64,000 bases of DNA from assembly GCA_031549725.1 (NCBI GenBank), contig JAVBPH010000046.1:75617-139616 (forward strand), given 5' to 3'. The notes under the pieces are model-generated. The model was not told where the DNA came from and did not search any database. It was given only the letters and a program-made list of their open reading frames with translations. Positions 41,090-49,723 of this stretch are shown here, piece after piece (the stretch's first letter is position 1; each line of letters opens with the position of its first letter). Position numbers and translations under genes: made by a program. The DNA comes from UBA937 sp031549725. Its GTDB lineage: Bacteria; Spirochaetota; Spirochaetia; Treponematales; Breznakiellaceae.

Positions 41090-43465
41090 ATGTACATAAA
41101 GAAATCACTGATCCGAATTGTATGTTCAATTATTCTAGGTGTTCCTTTCGGGGTCTTTTTGATTTGGATTTTTTCCGGTCCCCGGCTGGGCTTCTTCTAT
41201 GATTTTCTCATGTCCCGCAGAAAGGTTCCTAAAATTTCAACAGAATTGATATTAATTGATACGGCCCAAAATTCAGGTTCCGCCAATGTGGTGGACCCCG
41301 CATTGATTGCTTCGGTACTTTTGACCCTTACCGAGGTTGATGCCGGTCCTGTGGTTATCCAGACCCCTGTCCTGGGAATTTCCCCGGGGGGCGCCGGGAA
41401 GGACCGGGAGATTATTACCCAGGTAACCGATGAATTCAACCGGATTGAACAGAATATACAGAATCTGTTTCAGGGCATCAGGACCGGGTCGATTTCTCCT
41501 TTAGAATCCGAACAATATGTGGGGGATCTCATTGATTTGATTGACCGGGGGAAAAACCGGCTGGTGTATTCCGTATCCGAGAAGGAACTGGCCGGGGTTC
41601 ATTTTTTCGAGAAAGCTGTCCAGATTAAGGAACATGTCTGGATGAGGGAGGATTCCCGGGTCGCGGTATACCAGCCCCAAGCCGGGGGAGAAACGGATCC
41701 CCAGTCGGCCCGGACAAGATGGTATACCGGGTACCGTCCCGATCCGGATGGGGTACTCCGCAGGATTGCCCCGGTGATTCATCTTGAAGACGGAAATGAT
41801 TCAAGCTATTTAATGTATGCTGCGGTGAAAGACAGGCTTGATCCCCAAATCGCCCGGTTTACCGATTCCGGAATTGTATTTTCCGGAATGAAAGGCCGGG
41901 GATTTGAAAATAAGGAGCTTCTGCTTCCCTTGGATAAAAATGGTGCATTGCTCCTGGACGGTCCTGGAAAGGATCTTGGTTTAAGACGTTTTGTTTTAAA
42001 TGATTTTATCAAATATGATGAGCTGGACCGGATCCTTTTTCTTAAGCTGGAGGAAATGGAAAAGCTGGGATATTATGACCAGCTTGAACCGGAAAAGCAC
42101 CCCACCGCTTTGTACCGGTATGCCGCCGCTATGCGGGAGGACCTTCTTAGGGATCCCAATACTGATGCGGTCCGGAGGTGGGTAACTTCCCGGAAGAATT
42201 ATTTTGACGGGGTGGATAATTTTTTCCTCAGCGGGGTGGAGGCAAGGCTTGTTACAGGTTACGAAGAACTGATCGCATCGGATGAGCTGGACGACACCAT
42301 CAAGGCTCAGCTTTCCTCCATGAGGGATACCCTGATAAAAAAATTCCAGGAATGCAGAACGGCCTATGAAAATGTATCCGTGGTCAGAGAAAACCTGGAA
42401 ACCCAGCTGAACCGGGCTTTTTGCATATTAGGACCCCTGGGTCTTGGACAGGCCGCATGGGGCAGGGGAGGTTCAGGGAATCCCGGCGAGACCGAAGCTT
42501 CGGCAAATTTTGCAAATGCTTTTCTGACCGGGGATGCGATCACCCCCGTCGAGGATATACAGGTAATATTCTGGATATTTATCTGGATTTTCATTACCTC
42601 CTTTATTATCCGGGATACCAATACGGTATTAACCATATTGGCGGGAATTATTGCGGCGGCATTAAGTGTGGTATTTTTTTCATCCCTCTTTGTTTACCGG
42701 GCCCTTTGGATAAATCCGGTGATTCCCGCTGGGGCTGTTTTGTTCAGTTCCCTGGTTTCTGTATTTATGGGATTGATATTTAAACGGCGGCTTACCCTGG
42801 AACTGCGCCGGGCTTATGGTCCATACATTTCTTCCGCTGCCCTGAAAAAAATTATTAAAAGAACCGGGCCCGAGCCCTGGGAAACCATCACCGCGTATAC
42901 GGCGATTGTGGCTGTCAGAAGCCGCTCGGTGAATACATCGGAAAGCAAGGACAGCCCCGTCATGGCCGCATTGGCGGTCCGCAAATTCAGGGATGAGGTT
43001 TCCCAGATATTCAAGGAGGCCGGGGCTGTGATCATCGGGAGCGACGGTGATCTGGTTTTGGCAGCGTTTGGTTCTCCCCTGGAAAGATCCGCCCTGTGGA
43101 ATGCGGGTATCCCCAATCAGTATATGAACAACCCCGATGATTTAGGAAAGGTTAACCCCGCTGACAAGGCAGTTTCCGCGGTAACCGGAATAATGAAAAG
43201 GAAGATCGATATAGGAAACTGGACTTTTGGTATCGACTGCGGTGAATGCGCTTTTACCTATTCGGATGCTTCGGGATATTCCGCTTTTGGGTACGCCGTG
43301 GTCAAGGCCAGGATTTTATCGGGCCTTTCGCATAAATACCAGGTGAAAATAATTATCAGTGAAAACCTGAAGGAACATACGGGCCTCCCCATAGAAACCC
43401 GCCGGCTGGATACGCTGGTAGAAAGGGAACTGGGAACCAAGGAAGCTTTCTTTGAACTGATGTAA
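41090..43465 (+). CDS. CHASE2-domain membrane protein with degenerate cyclase domain
   Basis: 791 residues. One N-terminal membrane helix (about 8-30) is followed by a large extracytoplasmic CHASE2-type sensor (FYDFLMSRRKVPKISTELILIDTA, VIHLEDGNDSSYLMYA), then three membrane helices around residues 485-565. A cytoplasmic C-terminal domain follows, reading LRRAYGPYISSAALKKIIKRTG, then ITAYTAIVAVRSRSVNTSE, DEVSQIFKEAGAVIIGSDGDLVLAAFGSP and IDCGECAF. This matches class III nucleotide cyclases in layout, but the first metal aspartate (FADIRGFT in active enzymes) is replaced by A/I/V residues, so catalysis is doubtful. It may be a sensor that signals by dimerisation. Confidence 0.82.
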   Translation: MYIKKSLIRIVCSIILGVPFGVFLIWIFSGPRLGFFYDFLMSRRKVPKISTELILIDTAQNSGSANVVDPALIASVLLTLTEVDAGPVVIQTPVLGISPGGAGKDREIITQVTDEFNRIEQNIQNLFQGIRTGSISPLESEQYVGDLIDLIDRGKNRLVYSVSEKELAGVHFFEKAVQIKEHVWMREDSRVAVYQPQAGGETDPQSARTRWYTGYRPDPDGVLRRIAPVIHLEDGNDSSYLMYAAVKDRLDPQIARFTDSGIVFSGMKGRGFENKELLLPLDKNGALLLDGPGKDLGLRRFVLNDFIKYDELDRILFLKLEEMEKLGYYDQLEPEKHPTALYRYAAAMREDLLRDPNTDAVRRWVTSRKNYFDGVDNFFLSGVEARLVTGYEELIASDELDDTIKAQLSSMRDTLIKKFQECRTAYENVSVVRENLETQLNRAFCILGPLGLGQAAWGRGGSGNPGETEASANFANAFLTGDAITPVEDIQVIFWIFIWIFITSFIIRDTNTVLTILAGIIAAALSVVFFSSLFVYRALWINPVIPAGAVLFSSLVSVFMGLIFKRRLTLELRRAYGPYISSAALKKIIKRTGPEPWETITAYTAIVAVRSRSVNTSESKDSPVMAALAVRKFRDEVSQIFKEAGAVIIGSDGDLVLAAFGSPLERSALWNAGIPNQYMNNPDDLGKVNPADKAVSAVTGIMKRKIDIGNWTFGIDCGECAFTYSDASGYSAFGYAVVKARILSGLSHKYQVKIIISENLKEHTGLPIETRRLDTLVERELGTKEAFFELM

Positions 43466-43497
43466 TGCGGGATATTGTATATCCCGGATGATTGGAA

Positions 43498-43592
43498 GGC
43501 TGTTGGGGTTCATACACGATGCCTGCATCGGTTGATTTTTTAACGCCCTGGAAAAAGGTTGAAACGTTTGTATGTGGTATGAACCCTCAGCC
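43498..43592. repeat. Degenerate family B-like hairpin
   Basis: GGCTGTTGGGGTTCATAC pairs with GTATGAACCCTCAGCC with a small internal bulge. The outer stem is like that of family B. A short hairpin (43469-43485) precedes it after the CHASE2 stop. Confidence 0.7.
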
Positions 43593-43615
43593 TGTATAAT
43601 AATTTCCTCTACAAC

Positions 43616-43650
43616 GAAGATACTCCGAGGCAGAGCCTCGGAGTATCTTC
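43616..43650. terminator. Perfect 16-bp hairpin between convergent genes
   Basis: GAAGATACTCCGAGGC pairs with GCCTCGGAGTATCTTC around an AGA loop. It lies between the ends of the CHASE2 gene and the NlpC/P60-like gene and can serve both strands. Confidence 0.75.
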
Positions 43651-43662
43651 ATTTTCCGGTTA

Positions 43663-44763
43663 TTATTTGCTGTTAATCTTTGTAATAGGGGCCGCCATCG
43701 ATCTAAGCCGGACCACCCGGCCGCCGCCCAGTTCAGGATATGCCCTGTAACGTTTCCCGTCATCCGAGAAGGGTGACGCCTTTTCCCCGGGGAAAGGCGG
43801 GTACCGTTCCTGGGTCCACCGGATTTCCGGATCGCTGAGCCTCATATTAGGTTTCGCCGGATCAAAATAAATAAACGATTCATGGGCGCCCCTTTGTTCC
43901 AGGGGCGCTTCGTCGGTACACTGGAGATACCGGATAACCCCCCGGGTCAGGTCCACCGACTGGACTATGGCCGAGTGAACCATGGTCCCGTCTTCTCCCC
44001 GGAAAAGCATTACGTCCGCGGGTTTCAGGTTCCCCACCTTATCATCCACGGATATAACTTCCCGGCTGTTTGAATTAAAAAACCAGGTTCCGGCATAATA
44101 GGCTGGATCGCCGCCCTTCGGCACCCCGATGGTATTCCTGAGGGTGCGTCCCAAATCCAGGCCGCCCTTGTTTGCTATGTAGTTCAGAACGTGCCAAACA
44201 AATCCCGAACAGTCCATGCCTACCCAGCCAACACAGTAAAGGTAATTGTACACATCGGTACTCTGGATTTCCGATCCTGAGGCCAATACATAGGGCCTGT
44301 GGGGCAGACCCCGGTAGGACCCGGCCTTCATCCGGGCTACATCAAAAAGATCCCGGGTGGTCTGCCATGTCCGGGAGGGAATATCAAAAATAACCACCTT
44401 TTCCCTGCCGTCCTGGAGGGTTTTGGTATATGTTTTGAAATCTTCGCTTCCCAGGACTTCACCGATAATGGACCATAAAAAAACAGGATCCGCCTTGCCT
44501 CCGCCGATAAATTCCCAGGAATGGTCAGCCAGTTCGGAACGCTCATAGTTCTGGGCAAAGGGCATCCGGAGGTTCATCACCCGTTCCCCTATAATATAGG
44601 TCTTGAAACACTGACGGTATGCTTCTTCTATAGCCGATTCAACCCCGTTTCCCCAGATCCGGGAAGGATCGGAAAACGAGGAGAGGGCGGATTCTTCAGT
44701 GGCATGAATTTGGATCAATACTGATACAAAAACACAAATGGCTAATATTTTACATCTTCTCAT
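43663..44763 (-). CDS. Secreted NlpC/P60-like cysteine hydrolase
   Basis: 366 residues. The signal peptide (MRRCKILAICVFVSVLIQIHA) is followed by a long N-terminal region and then the catalytic core: WVGMDCSGFVWHVLN with Cys185, and PADVMLFRGEDGTMVHSAIVQSV with His263. This is the NlpC/P60 layout; such enzymes cut peptidoglycan peptides or related amides in the periplasm. The N-terminal 150 residues match nothing I recognise and may place the substrate. Confidence 0.75.
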   Translation of the reverse strand: MRRCKILAICVFVSVLIQIHATEESALSSFSDPSRIWGNGVESAIEEAYRQCFKTYIIGERVMNLRMPFAQNYERSELADHSWEFIGGGKADPVFLWSIIGEVLGSEDFKTYTKTLQDGREKVVIFDIPSRTWQTTRDLFDVARMKAGSYRGLPHRPYVLASGSEIQSTDVYNYLYCVGWVGMDCSGFVWHVLNYIANKGGLDLGRTLRNTIGVPKGGDPAYYAGTWFFNSNSREVISVDDKVGNLKPADVMLFRGEDGTMVHSAIVQSVDLTRGVIRYLQCTDEAPLEQRGAHESFIYFDPAKPNMRLSDPEIRWTQERYPPFPGEKASPFSDDGKRYRAYPELGGGRVVRLRSMAAPITKINSK

Positions 44764-44845
44764 ATCAAAAAGTACCGGATTTACCCGGTTATTTAAGTAT
44801 CGAAAAAAAATGGTACTTTGTTAAGTCCCGTGGGCCAGGCATTAT

Positions 44846-44895
44846 GGTTTGCCCGGCTGATGGATAAACCATCGGAAATTGATTGCGGGCAAACC
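44846..44895. other. Two-level stem-loop before the tct/dha operon
   Basis: GGTTTGCCCG (44846-44855) pairs perfectly with CGGGCAAACC (44886-44895), with an inner GATGG/CCATC stem. It lies upstream of the promoter at 44936, so it is not part of that operon's leader. Function unknown. Confidence 0.6.
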
Positions 44896-44935
44896 ATCCT
44901 GAGAGCAGGGTATTTTCTTAAATTAAAAATTTTTG

Positions 44936-44964
44936 TTGACAGCTCATTTTTTCAGTGCTATGCT
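44936..44964 (+). promoter_or_regulatory. Promoter of the isomerase-aldolase-tct-dha operon
   Basis: TTGACA (44936-44941), a 17-bp spacer and TATGCT (44959-44964). The predicted start of transcription is near 44971. Confidence 0.8.
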
Positions 44965-44969
44965 ATCAG

Positions 44970-44980
44970 ATGTCAGACAT
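44970..44980. promoter_or_regulatory. Candidate GntR/FadR-type operator at the transcription start
   Basis: ATGTCAGACAT is a palindrome around a central base, with the GTnnnAC spacing common for FadR-subfamily operators. It covers the predicted +1; the GntR gene is the last of this operon. Confidence 0.5.
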
Positions 44981-45039
44981 GTTATATGACGAAAAGAATC
45001 AATTCACATTGAGGACTGTCCGGACATAAAGGAGGACAT

Positions 45040-45939
45040 ATGGCTGTCAGAAAATCCATAGTACTTACACCTTTGGTCCCCGCAGCGGAGAACGACCTTC
45101 AGCTTTTCTCCGAATGCGTACAGATACTTGCCGGTACGGAAACATCGGTAATAGAGTATTACACTCCGCCGCAGCATATGTCCCGGACCCGGGAAATCCT
45201 TTCTTCACATAACATGGATACGGTCCTGCTTATTGCGCTCATCCAAAAAAGGAACAACTGGAATCTTTCCGCAGCAAATGTACAGGAACGGACAACCGCT
45301 CTGGGACATGTCATGGAACACATGGCATCAGCCCGGGAGGCGGGAATTTCAAAGGTCCTGATCACCAGCGGACGCAGATCATTACAGTACCGCCAGGAAC
45401 AAGCAGCTTATGAGTCTTTGAAAGCCAGCATTGGGGTGCTCCTGCAAACTTACGGAAAGGAAATGGAAATCTTTCTTGAGCCGGGGGATCACGACATTGA
45501 TGCATTTCAGACAATCGGGAATACCATAAAAGCAGTCAATCTGATGAAGGATATATCCGGCTCTTCCGGGAACATTTCCCTCACCATGGATACAAGCCAT
45601 CTGGCCCAGCTTGGAGAAGATCCTTGTGAATCCATAGAGGCCGCGGCCCAGTTCTGTGGTCATATTCATATGGCAAATTGCATTCTTGATCCGGGACATC
45701 CGCTTTATGGGGACAAACATCCCCTGTTCAGCGATCCGGAGGGCTACTATTCCCCGGAGGATTTGAAGGGGATCGGTTTGGAATTTATGGAGAAATGGAG
45801 CACCAGGAAAAAGGACCTGATCATCGGATGTGAGGTAATTTCCCGTACCGCCGGCAGGTTTGGATGGCTGGAACAGGTCCTCACTGAAAATGCATGGTTC
45901 TATGGACCCCGGCGGGGAATATCATATGGGGATAGCTGA
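45040..45939 (+). CDS. TIM-barrel sugar isomerase/epimerase-like protein
   Basis: 299 residues of the xylose-isomerase-like TIM-barrel superfamily: MEHMASAREAGISKVLITSG, MEIFLEPGDHD with a metal-type glutamate, NISLTMDTSHLAQLG with aspartate and histidine, CGHIHMANC, and a terminal IIGCEVISR. Metal-dependent ketose or sugar-phosphate epimerisation is typical; the exact substrate cannot be read. First gene of an operon with two aldolases, a Tct transporter and a Dha-type kinase. AAGGAGGAC precedes the ATG. Confidence 0.75.
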   Translation: MAVRKSIVLTPLVPAAENDLQLFSECVQILAGTETSVIEYYTPPQHMSRTREILSSHNMDTVLLIALIQKRNNWNLSAANVQERTTALGHVMEHMASAREAGISKVLITSGRRSLQYRQEQAAYESLKASIGVLLQTYGKEMEIFLEPGDHDIDAFQTIGNTIKAVNLMKDISGSSGNISLTMDTSHLAQLGEDPCESIEAAAQFCGHIHMANCILDPGHPLYGDKHPLFSDPEGYYSPEDLKGIGLEFMEKWSTRKKDLIIGCEVISRTAGRFGWLEQVLTENAWFYGPRRGISYGDS

Positions 45940-45981
45940 AAATTGAATTTTCTAGGGATCCCTTTAATCAGTTAATAATAT

Positions 45982-46143
45982 ATCAACAACCGCGCTGCAA
46001 GCAGCGGGGTATGTTGGTTCTGCAAGGTATGGATTGTAGCGGTTTTAATACCCCCTGGACAAATTTTTTGTTTAGGGTAAACGCCCTAAAGGGCGCACGT
46101 GAAAGCGTGCAGAAGGTATTAAACCCGCATGTGAATAAAGGAA
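45982..46143 (+). repeat. Family B repeat, copy 3
   Basis: It starts TCAACAACCGCGCTGCAAG, as in copies 1 and 2, and ends at the AAAGGAAAGGAG site of the transaldolase-like gene. It is slightly longer than the others because of an additional internal hairpin. Confidence 0.88.
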
Positions 46144-46154
46144 AGGAGAAAAAC

Positions 46155-47186
46155 ATGGACAGTTATTTCTGGAGGGTCAGGAAATCCACAGCGACCCGCT
46201 TCTGGATCAATAACGTAACAATGAAAGAAGCTGATTTGGCGATTGAACACGGAGCCTCCGGGTGTACCCAGAACCCTTCATATGTCTGGAAAATTCTCAG
46301 CGGTTCCGAGGACAAGGACTTCGCCATGGAAAAACTGCGGGGTATCCTCAAAACAGAATCGGATCCGGAAGCAGTCGTTGTCAGGCTGCAAAGGGATCTG
46401 GTTGCCCGGGTTGCGGAGAAATTTCTTCCTCTGTACAAACAGACCCAGGGACAGATGGGATACGTCAGTATCCAAGGCAGCCCCATCAACGAAGATACAA
46501 AAACCATCGTCGAGACCGCCCGTTTCAACTGTATCGCCCCCAATATTATGGCGAAAATTCCGGTGACCGAACATGGATTGGAAGCTATCAGAATTCTGGT
46601 TAAGGAAGGCATTCCAATCAATGCAACCGAATGTATGGCGGTTAAACAGGTGGTGGATGTATGTGAAGCATATGTACAGTCGATAGAAGGCATTGCCCAT
46701 CCTGCGCCCCTCTATTTCAGCCTGATCACAGGCATCTACGATGAATATCTTCAAAAAGAAGTTGCATCAAAGAATATCCATGTCGATCAGGACGCCCTTT
46801 GGCAGGCGGGTATGAGCATCGCTAAAAAAGTACATCAATTGGTGGCTGCCAGAAAATACCCCTGCGGGTTTATCGGCGGCGGGGCCAGGGGGCTCCACCA
46901 TTTCACGGAAATGGTTGGGGCTGATGCATGCATCACCATCAACTGGGAAGGCGCGGCGAAGGAATTAATTGAAATGAACCCACCTGTGGTTAACCGTTTT
47001 GCCGCACCGACAGATTTCAGTGTTGAGGAGGAATTGCTCAACAATCTGGAGGATCACCGGAAAGCCTATTTTATTAATGGTATCACATCTTCAGAATATG
47101 AAGAATTCGGTCCGGTGGTCCTGTTCAGGAATAATTTCGTTTCCGCATGGGAAAAGGCAATCGAATTCATCCGTTCCTTACGGTAA
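46155..47186 (+). CDS. Transaldolase-family aldolase
   Basis: 343 residues. SGCTQNPSYVWKIL matches the GxTxNP signature near the N-terminus, and IMAKIPVTEHGLEAIRILVKEGIPINATECMAVKQ carries the Schiff-base lysine (Lys134), as in fructose-6-phosphate aldolase and TalC. It is longer than FSA-type enzymes (about 220) by a C-terminal extension. Substrates could be dihydroxyacetone plus an aldehyde, which fits the DhaK/DhaL genes downstream. The ATG at 46155 has GGAAAGGAG just upstream; the frame back to 46011 is translated repeat B and rejected. Confidence 0.85.
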   Translation: MDSYFWRVRKSTATRFWINNVTMKEADLAIEHGASGCTQNPSYVWKILSGSEDKDFAMEKLRGILKTESDPEAVVVRLQRDLVARVAEKFLPLYKQTQGQMGYVSIQGSPINEDTKTIVETARFNCIAPNIMAKIPVTEHGLEAIRILVKEGIPINATECMAVKQVVDVCEAYVQSIEGIAHPAPLYFSLITGIYDEYLQKEVASKNIHVDQDALWQAGMSIAKKVHQLVAARKYPCGFIGGGARGLHHFTEMVGADACITINWEGAAKELIEMNPPVVNRFAAPTDFSVEEELLNNLEDHRKAYFINGITSSEYEEFGPVVLFRNNFVSAWEKAIEFIRSLR

Positions 47187-47210
47187 ACGTCAAAAGGAGG
47201 AAAAATACAT

Positions 47211-48011
47211 ATGTCCATGAGCCTGAGACGGAAAATCAGAGAGGGTAAGCGTGTGCTGGGAACCATGCTGTGTATGGTCACCAGCCCGAACATTATCTGG
47301 GTATTCAAGAACCTGGGATTTGATTTCATATTCATCGATTGCGAGCATGGGACGTATACATTCCAGGATGTATCGAACCTGGTGTCCCTTTCCCGGGCGC
47401 TGGACCTTGGTGTCATTGTCCGCGTGCCCGAACCCCAGCGGCAGGTTATCCAGAAGTACGGGGATATGGGAATTGACGGGATCATGCTTCCCATGGTGGA
47501 GACGAAAGAACAGGTCGAAATTGCCGCGGACTATGCCCGCTACATCCCAAGGGGACACCGGGGAATGAGCCTGGGTGCGACCGTGGACTATAAGCCGGTC
47601 GCGGACCTGCGGAAGACGATCCAGGAGATCAACGACAACTTTATCATCCTTGCCCAGATTGAGTCCCGGGCCGGGGTGGAAAACATTGATGAGATTCTGT
47701 CCGTGGACGGAGTCGATGGGGTTTTCTTCGGGGTCTATGACATGTCGATCAGTTACGGAAAACCCGGGGAAATCTATGATCCTATTTTCAGGCAGAATAT
47801 TCAGCATGTTCTTGAAGCTGCAAAAAAACGGGACAAGATCCTTGGGCATCATTTCTTCGGATACCAGGATCTTGAATGGGGGCTTTCCCAGGGAATTCAG
47901 ATGGTCACATGGCATACCGAGGTGTCGGCCATACAAAAAGCCTATGCGGAAGATGTTAAGGCAATCCGGTCTATGCCGGTGTTCAATGATGATGCTTTTT
48001 CAAAATGTTAG
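47211..48011 (+). CDS. HpcH/HpaI-family class II aldolase
   Basis: 266 residues. Conserved features: TMLCMVTSPNIIWVFKNLGFDFIFIDCEHG, ILAQIESRAGVENIDEIL with the metal glutamate, and GVDGVFFGVYDMSISYG with the metal aspartate. The family splits or joins 2-keto-3-deoxy sugar acids to give pyruvate and an aldehyde. It may act on a keto-acid brought in by the Tct system. AAAGGAGG lies 8-10 bases upstream. The last codons (A-F-S-K-C-stop) lie within repeat C. Confidence 0.88.
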   Translation: MSMSLRRKIREGKRVLGTMLCMVTSPNIIWVFKNLGFDFIFIDCEHGTYTFQDVSNLVSLSRALDLGVIVRVPEPQRQVIQKYGDMGIDGIMLPMVETKEQVEIAADYARYIPRGHRGMSLGATVDYKPVADLRKTIQEINDNFIILAQIESRAGVENIDEILSVDGVDGVFFGVYDMSISYGKPGEIYDPIFRQNIQHVLEAAKKRDKILGHHFFGYQDLEWGLSQGIQMVTWHTEVSAIQKAYAEDVKAIRSMPVFNDDAFSKC

Positions 48012-48129
48012 ATTTTGAAAGGCAACCTTGGATGTGAGTACAGAAAGAATGCTATTTTATGTATGGATAAGGAAATAGCATTCTTTCTGCAAAAGCCTTT
48101 TTCAAAACTAACCGAGTTTTGAAAAAGGC
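47994..48129 (+). repeat. Family C triple-hairpin repeat, copy 1
   Basis: 136 bp. Three stem regions: TTTTTCAAAAT.../ATTTTGAAA; CAGAAAGAATGCTATTT with AAATAGCATTCTTTCTG; and GCCTTTTTCAAAACT with AGTTTTGAAAAAGGC. It contains the stop codon of the HpcH-type gene. An inverted copy is at 63864-64000, and a fragment at about 61216-61239. Confidence 0.92.
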
Positions 48130-48182
48130 ACTAATCAGTAATTAATTCTTGGTATATATCAAGAAAAATTAAGGAGGCAAAC

Positions 48183-49151
48183 ATGAAAAAATGCAGAAGA
48201 TTTCTATGCGTACTGGTAATTCTTATGGTTACCATGGTAGCTCTGTTCGCCGGAGGGGGAAAAGAAAATGCATTCCCCAATAAACCCATTACAGTGATCG
48301 TACCCACCGGAGCCGGAGGCGGCTCCGACACGGTCGCCAGGAAATCCGCAGCATTGGCAGAGCCGATCCTTGGACAGCCGATCAACGTGGTGAATGTGGT
48401 CGGCGGCGGCGGCGTTGTTGGTTGGGAACAGGTAAAGAAAGCCAAGCCGGACGGGTACACCATCATGCTGGCCTTTGGTGAATTAAATACAACACCCCAC
48501 CAGATGAACCTTTCCATCAGTTACAAAGACTTTCAGCCGCTGATCTGTCTGAACAAATCCGCATCGGTCCTGACCGTACGGACGGATTCCGGATGGAATA
48601 CCCTGGAGGACTTCCTGAAGTATGCCAAGGCTAATCCCGGTAAAATCAGGGTTGGTACGGGGGGAACCTCCAGTGTCTGGGCCTTGGGTGTAACCGCCAT
48701 CGAACAGGCCTGTGGTGTGGATTTGACGATTGCACCGCTGTCGACCAGTGCAGAAAGCCAGGCCGCTCTTTTAGGGGGACATATTGAGGCTTTAACTTTT
48801 TCCGACGGAGAGGTTGCCCAGTATGTGAGGAACGGAGATTTTAAAATCCTGGCCGTCCTTGATTCGGAACGGCTGGAATCTTTCCCGGATGTTCCTACCT
48901 TTGCGGAACTGGGATATAAGGGTGTCGAAAGTTTTACATGGAGGGGCCTGGCTCTTCCCAAGGATACCCCCCAGGATGTGGTGGATACTTTGTACGCAGC
49001 GTTCTCCAAGGTTGCCAATTCTGAAGAGTTCACCAAGTTCATGAAGGACATGGCTTTCCCGAAATATATTCTCGGTCCGAAGGAATTCAATGATAAGCTT
49101 GCCGAATGGGATCAACATTTCTCCGGTCTGATCAAGGCGATGGGTATCTGA
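48183..49151 (+). CDS. tctC: TctC-type substrate-binding protein
   Basis: 322 residues. The signal peptide MKKCRRFLCVLVILMVTMVALFA is followed by GGGKEN. The mature chain begins FPNKPITVIVPTGAGGGSDTVARKSA, the family hallmark, with later VGTGGTSSVWALGVTAIEQ. It binds a carboxylate in the periplasm for the TctA/TctB carrier. Substrates in the family range from citrate to other small acids; the nearby aldolases suggest a sugar-acid or hydroxy-acid. AAGGAGG is 6 bases before the ATG. Confidence 0.92.
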   Translation: MKKCRRFLCVLVILMVTMVALFAGGGKENAFPNKPITVIVPTGAGGGSDTVARKSAALAEPILGQPINVVNVVGGGGVVGWEQVKKAKPDGYTIMLAFGELNTTPHQMNLSISYKDFQPLICLNKSASVLTVRTDSGWNTLEDFLKYAKANPGKIRVGTGGTSSVWALGVTAIEQACGVDLTIAPLSTSAESQAALLGGHIEALTFSDGEVAQYVRNGDFKILAVLDSERLESFPDVPTFAELGYKGVESFTWRGLALPKDTPQDVVDTLYAAFSKVANSEEFTKFMKDMAFPKYILGPKEFNDKLAEWDQHFSGLIKAMGI

Positions 49152-49233
49152 CAATCCGCAAGATCAGAAATATTTATACAGCGGGAGGCAAGTGTTTTGG
49201 TCTCCCGCTGATCTTCATAAAACAGGTATGGTT

Positions 49234-49689
49234 ATGAAAAAACTGAATATCATCTTGTCGGTATTCTTCTCCTGCTGCGCCTTACTCTTTTTTATTTTGT
49301 CCCTGCAGCTGAACCAGGTGGGAAAAAACGAACTTATTTCCAGCGGGACGATTCCGCTGATCCTTTCTATACTTCTGTTCATTTGCTCAGCCGTCTGGCT
49401 GATCCTTACAATGCGGACACCGGAACCAGCCGGGGAAAAACAGCCCATCCTTTTTTGGAAAGGAAATCTTCTTGTTCCAATAACGATGGGACTTGTATTT
49501 CTCTATGTGTTTTTTATGCAGCTGGTGGGCTTTTTTATTTCAACCGCTGTTTTCCTGGTTGTAATTATGTTCCTGTTCAATCCACGAAAAAATGTGTTGC
49601 ATATCGTGAAAATCGTGCTGATTTCAGTATGTTTCAATGTCACGGTATATCTGCTCTTCTCGCGTTTACTGCGGGTCTATCTTCCGTAA
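49234..49689 (+). CDS. tctB: TctB-type small membrane subunit
   Basis: 151 residues with four hydrophobic segments (ILSVFFSCCALLFFILSLQL, TIPLILSILLFICSAVWLIL, LLVPITMGLVFLYVFFM, VGFFISTAVFLVVIMFLFN). This is the standard layout of the small subunit that partners TctA. ATG 49234 starts MKKLN with AGG 7 bases upstream; an ATG two codons earlier (49228) is also possible. Confidence 0.88.
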   Translation: MKKLNIILSVFFSCCALLFFILSLQLNQVGKNELISSGTIPLILSILLFICSAVWLILTMRTPEPAGEKQPILFWKGNLLVPITMGLVFLYVFFMQLVGFFISTAVFLVVIMFLFNPRKNVLHIVKIVLISVCFNVTVYLLFSRLLRVYLP

Positions 49690-49723
49690 CAGGGTTGATA
49701 AAAAACAATGAGGAGATAGAAGG

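Noticed and set aside
46011..46154. N-terminal extension of the transaldolase-like protein
   Set aside because: It is the translation of repeat B; GGAAAGGAG directly precedes the ATG at 46155.
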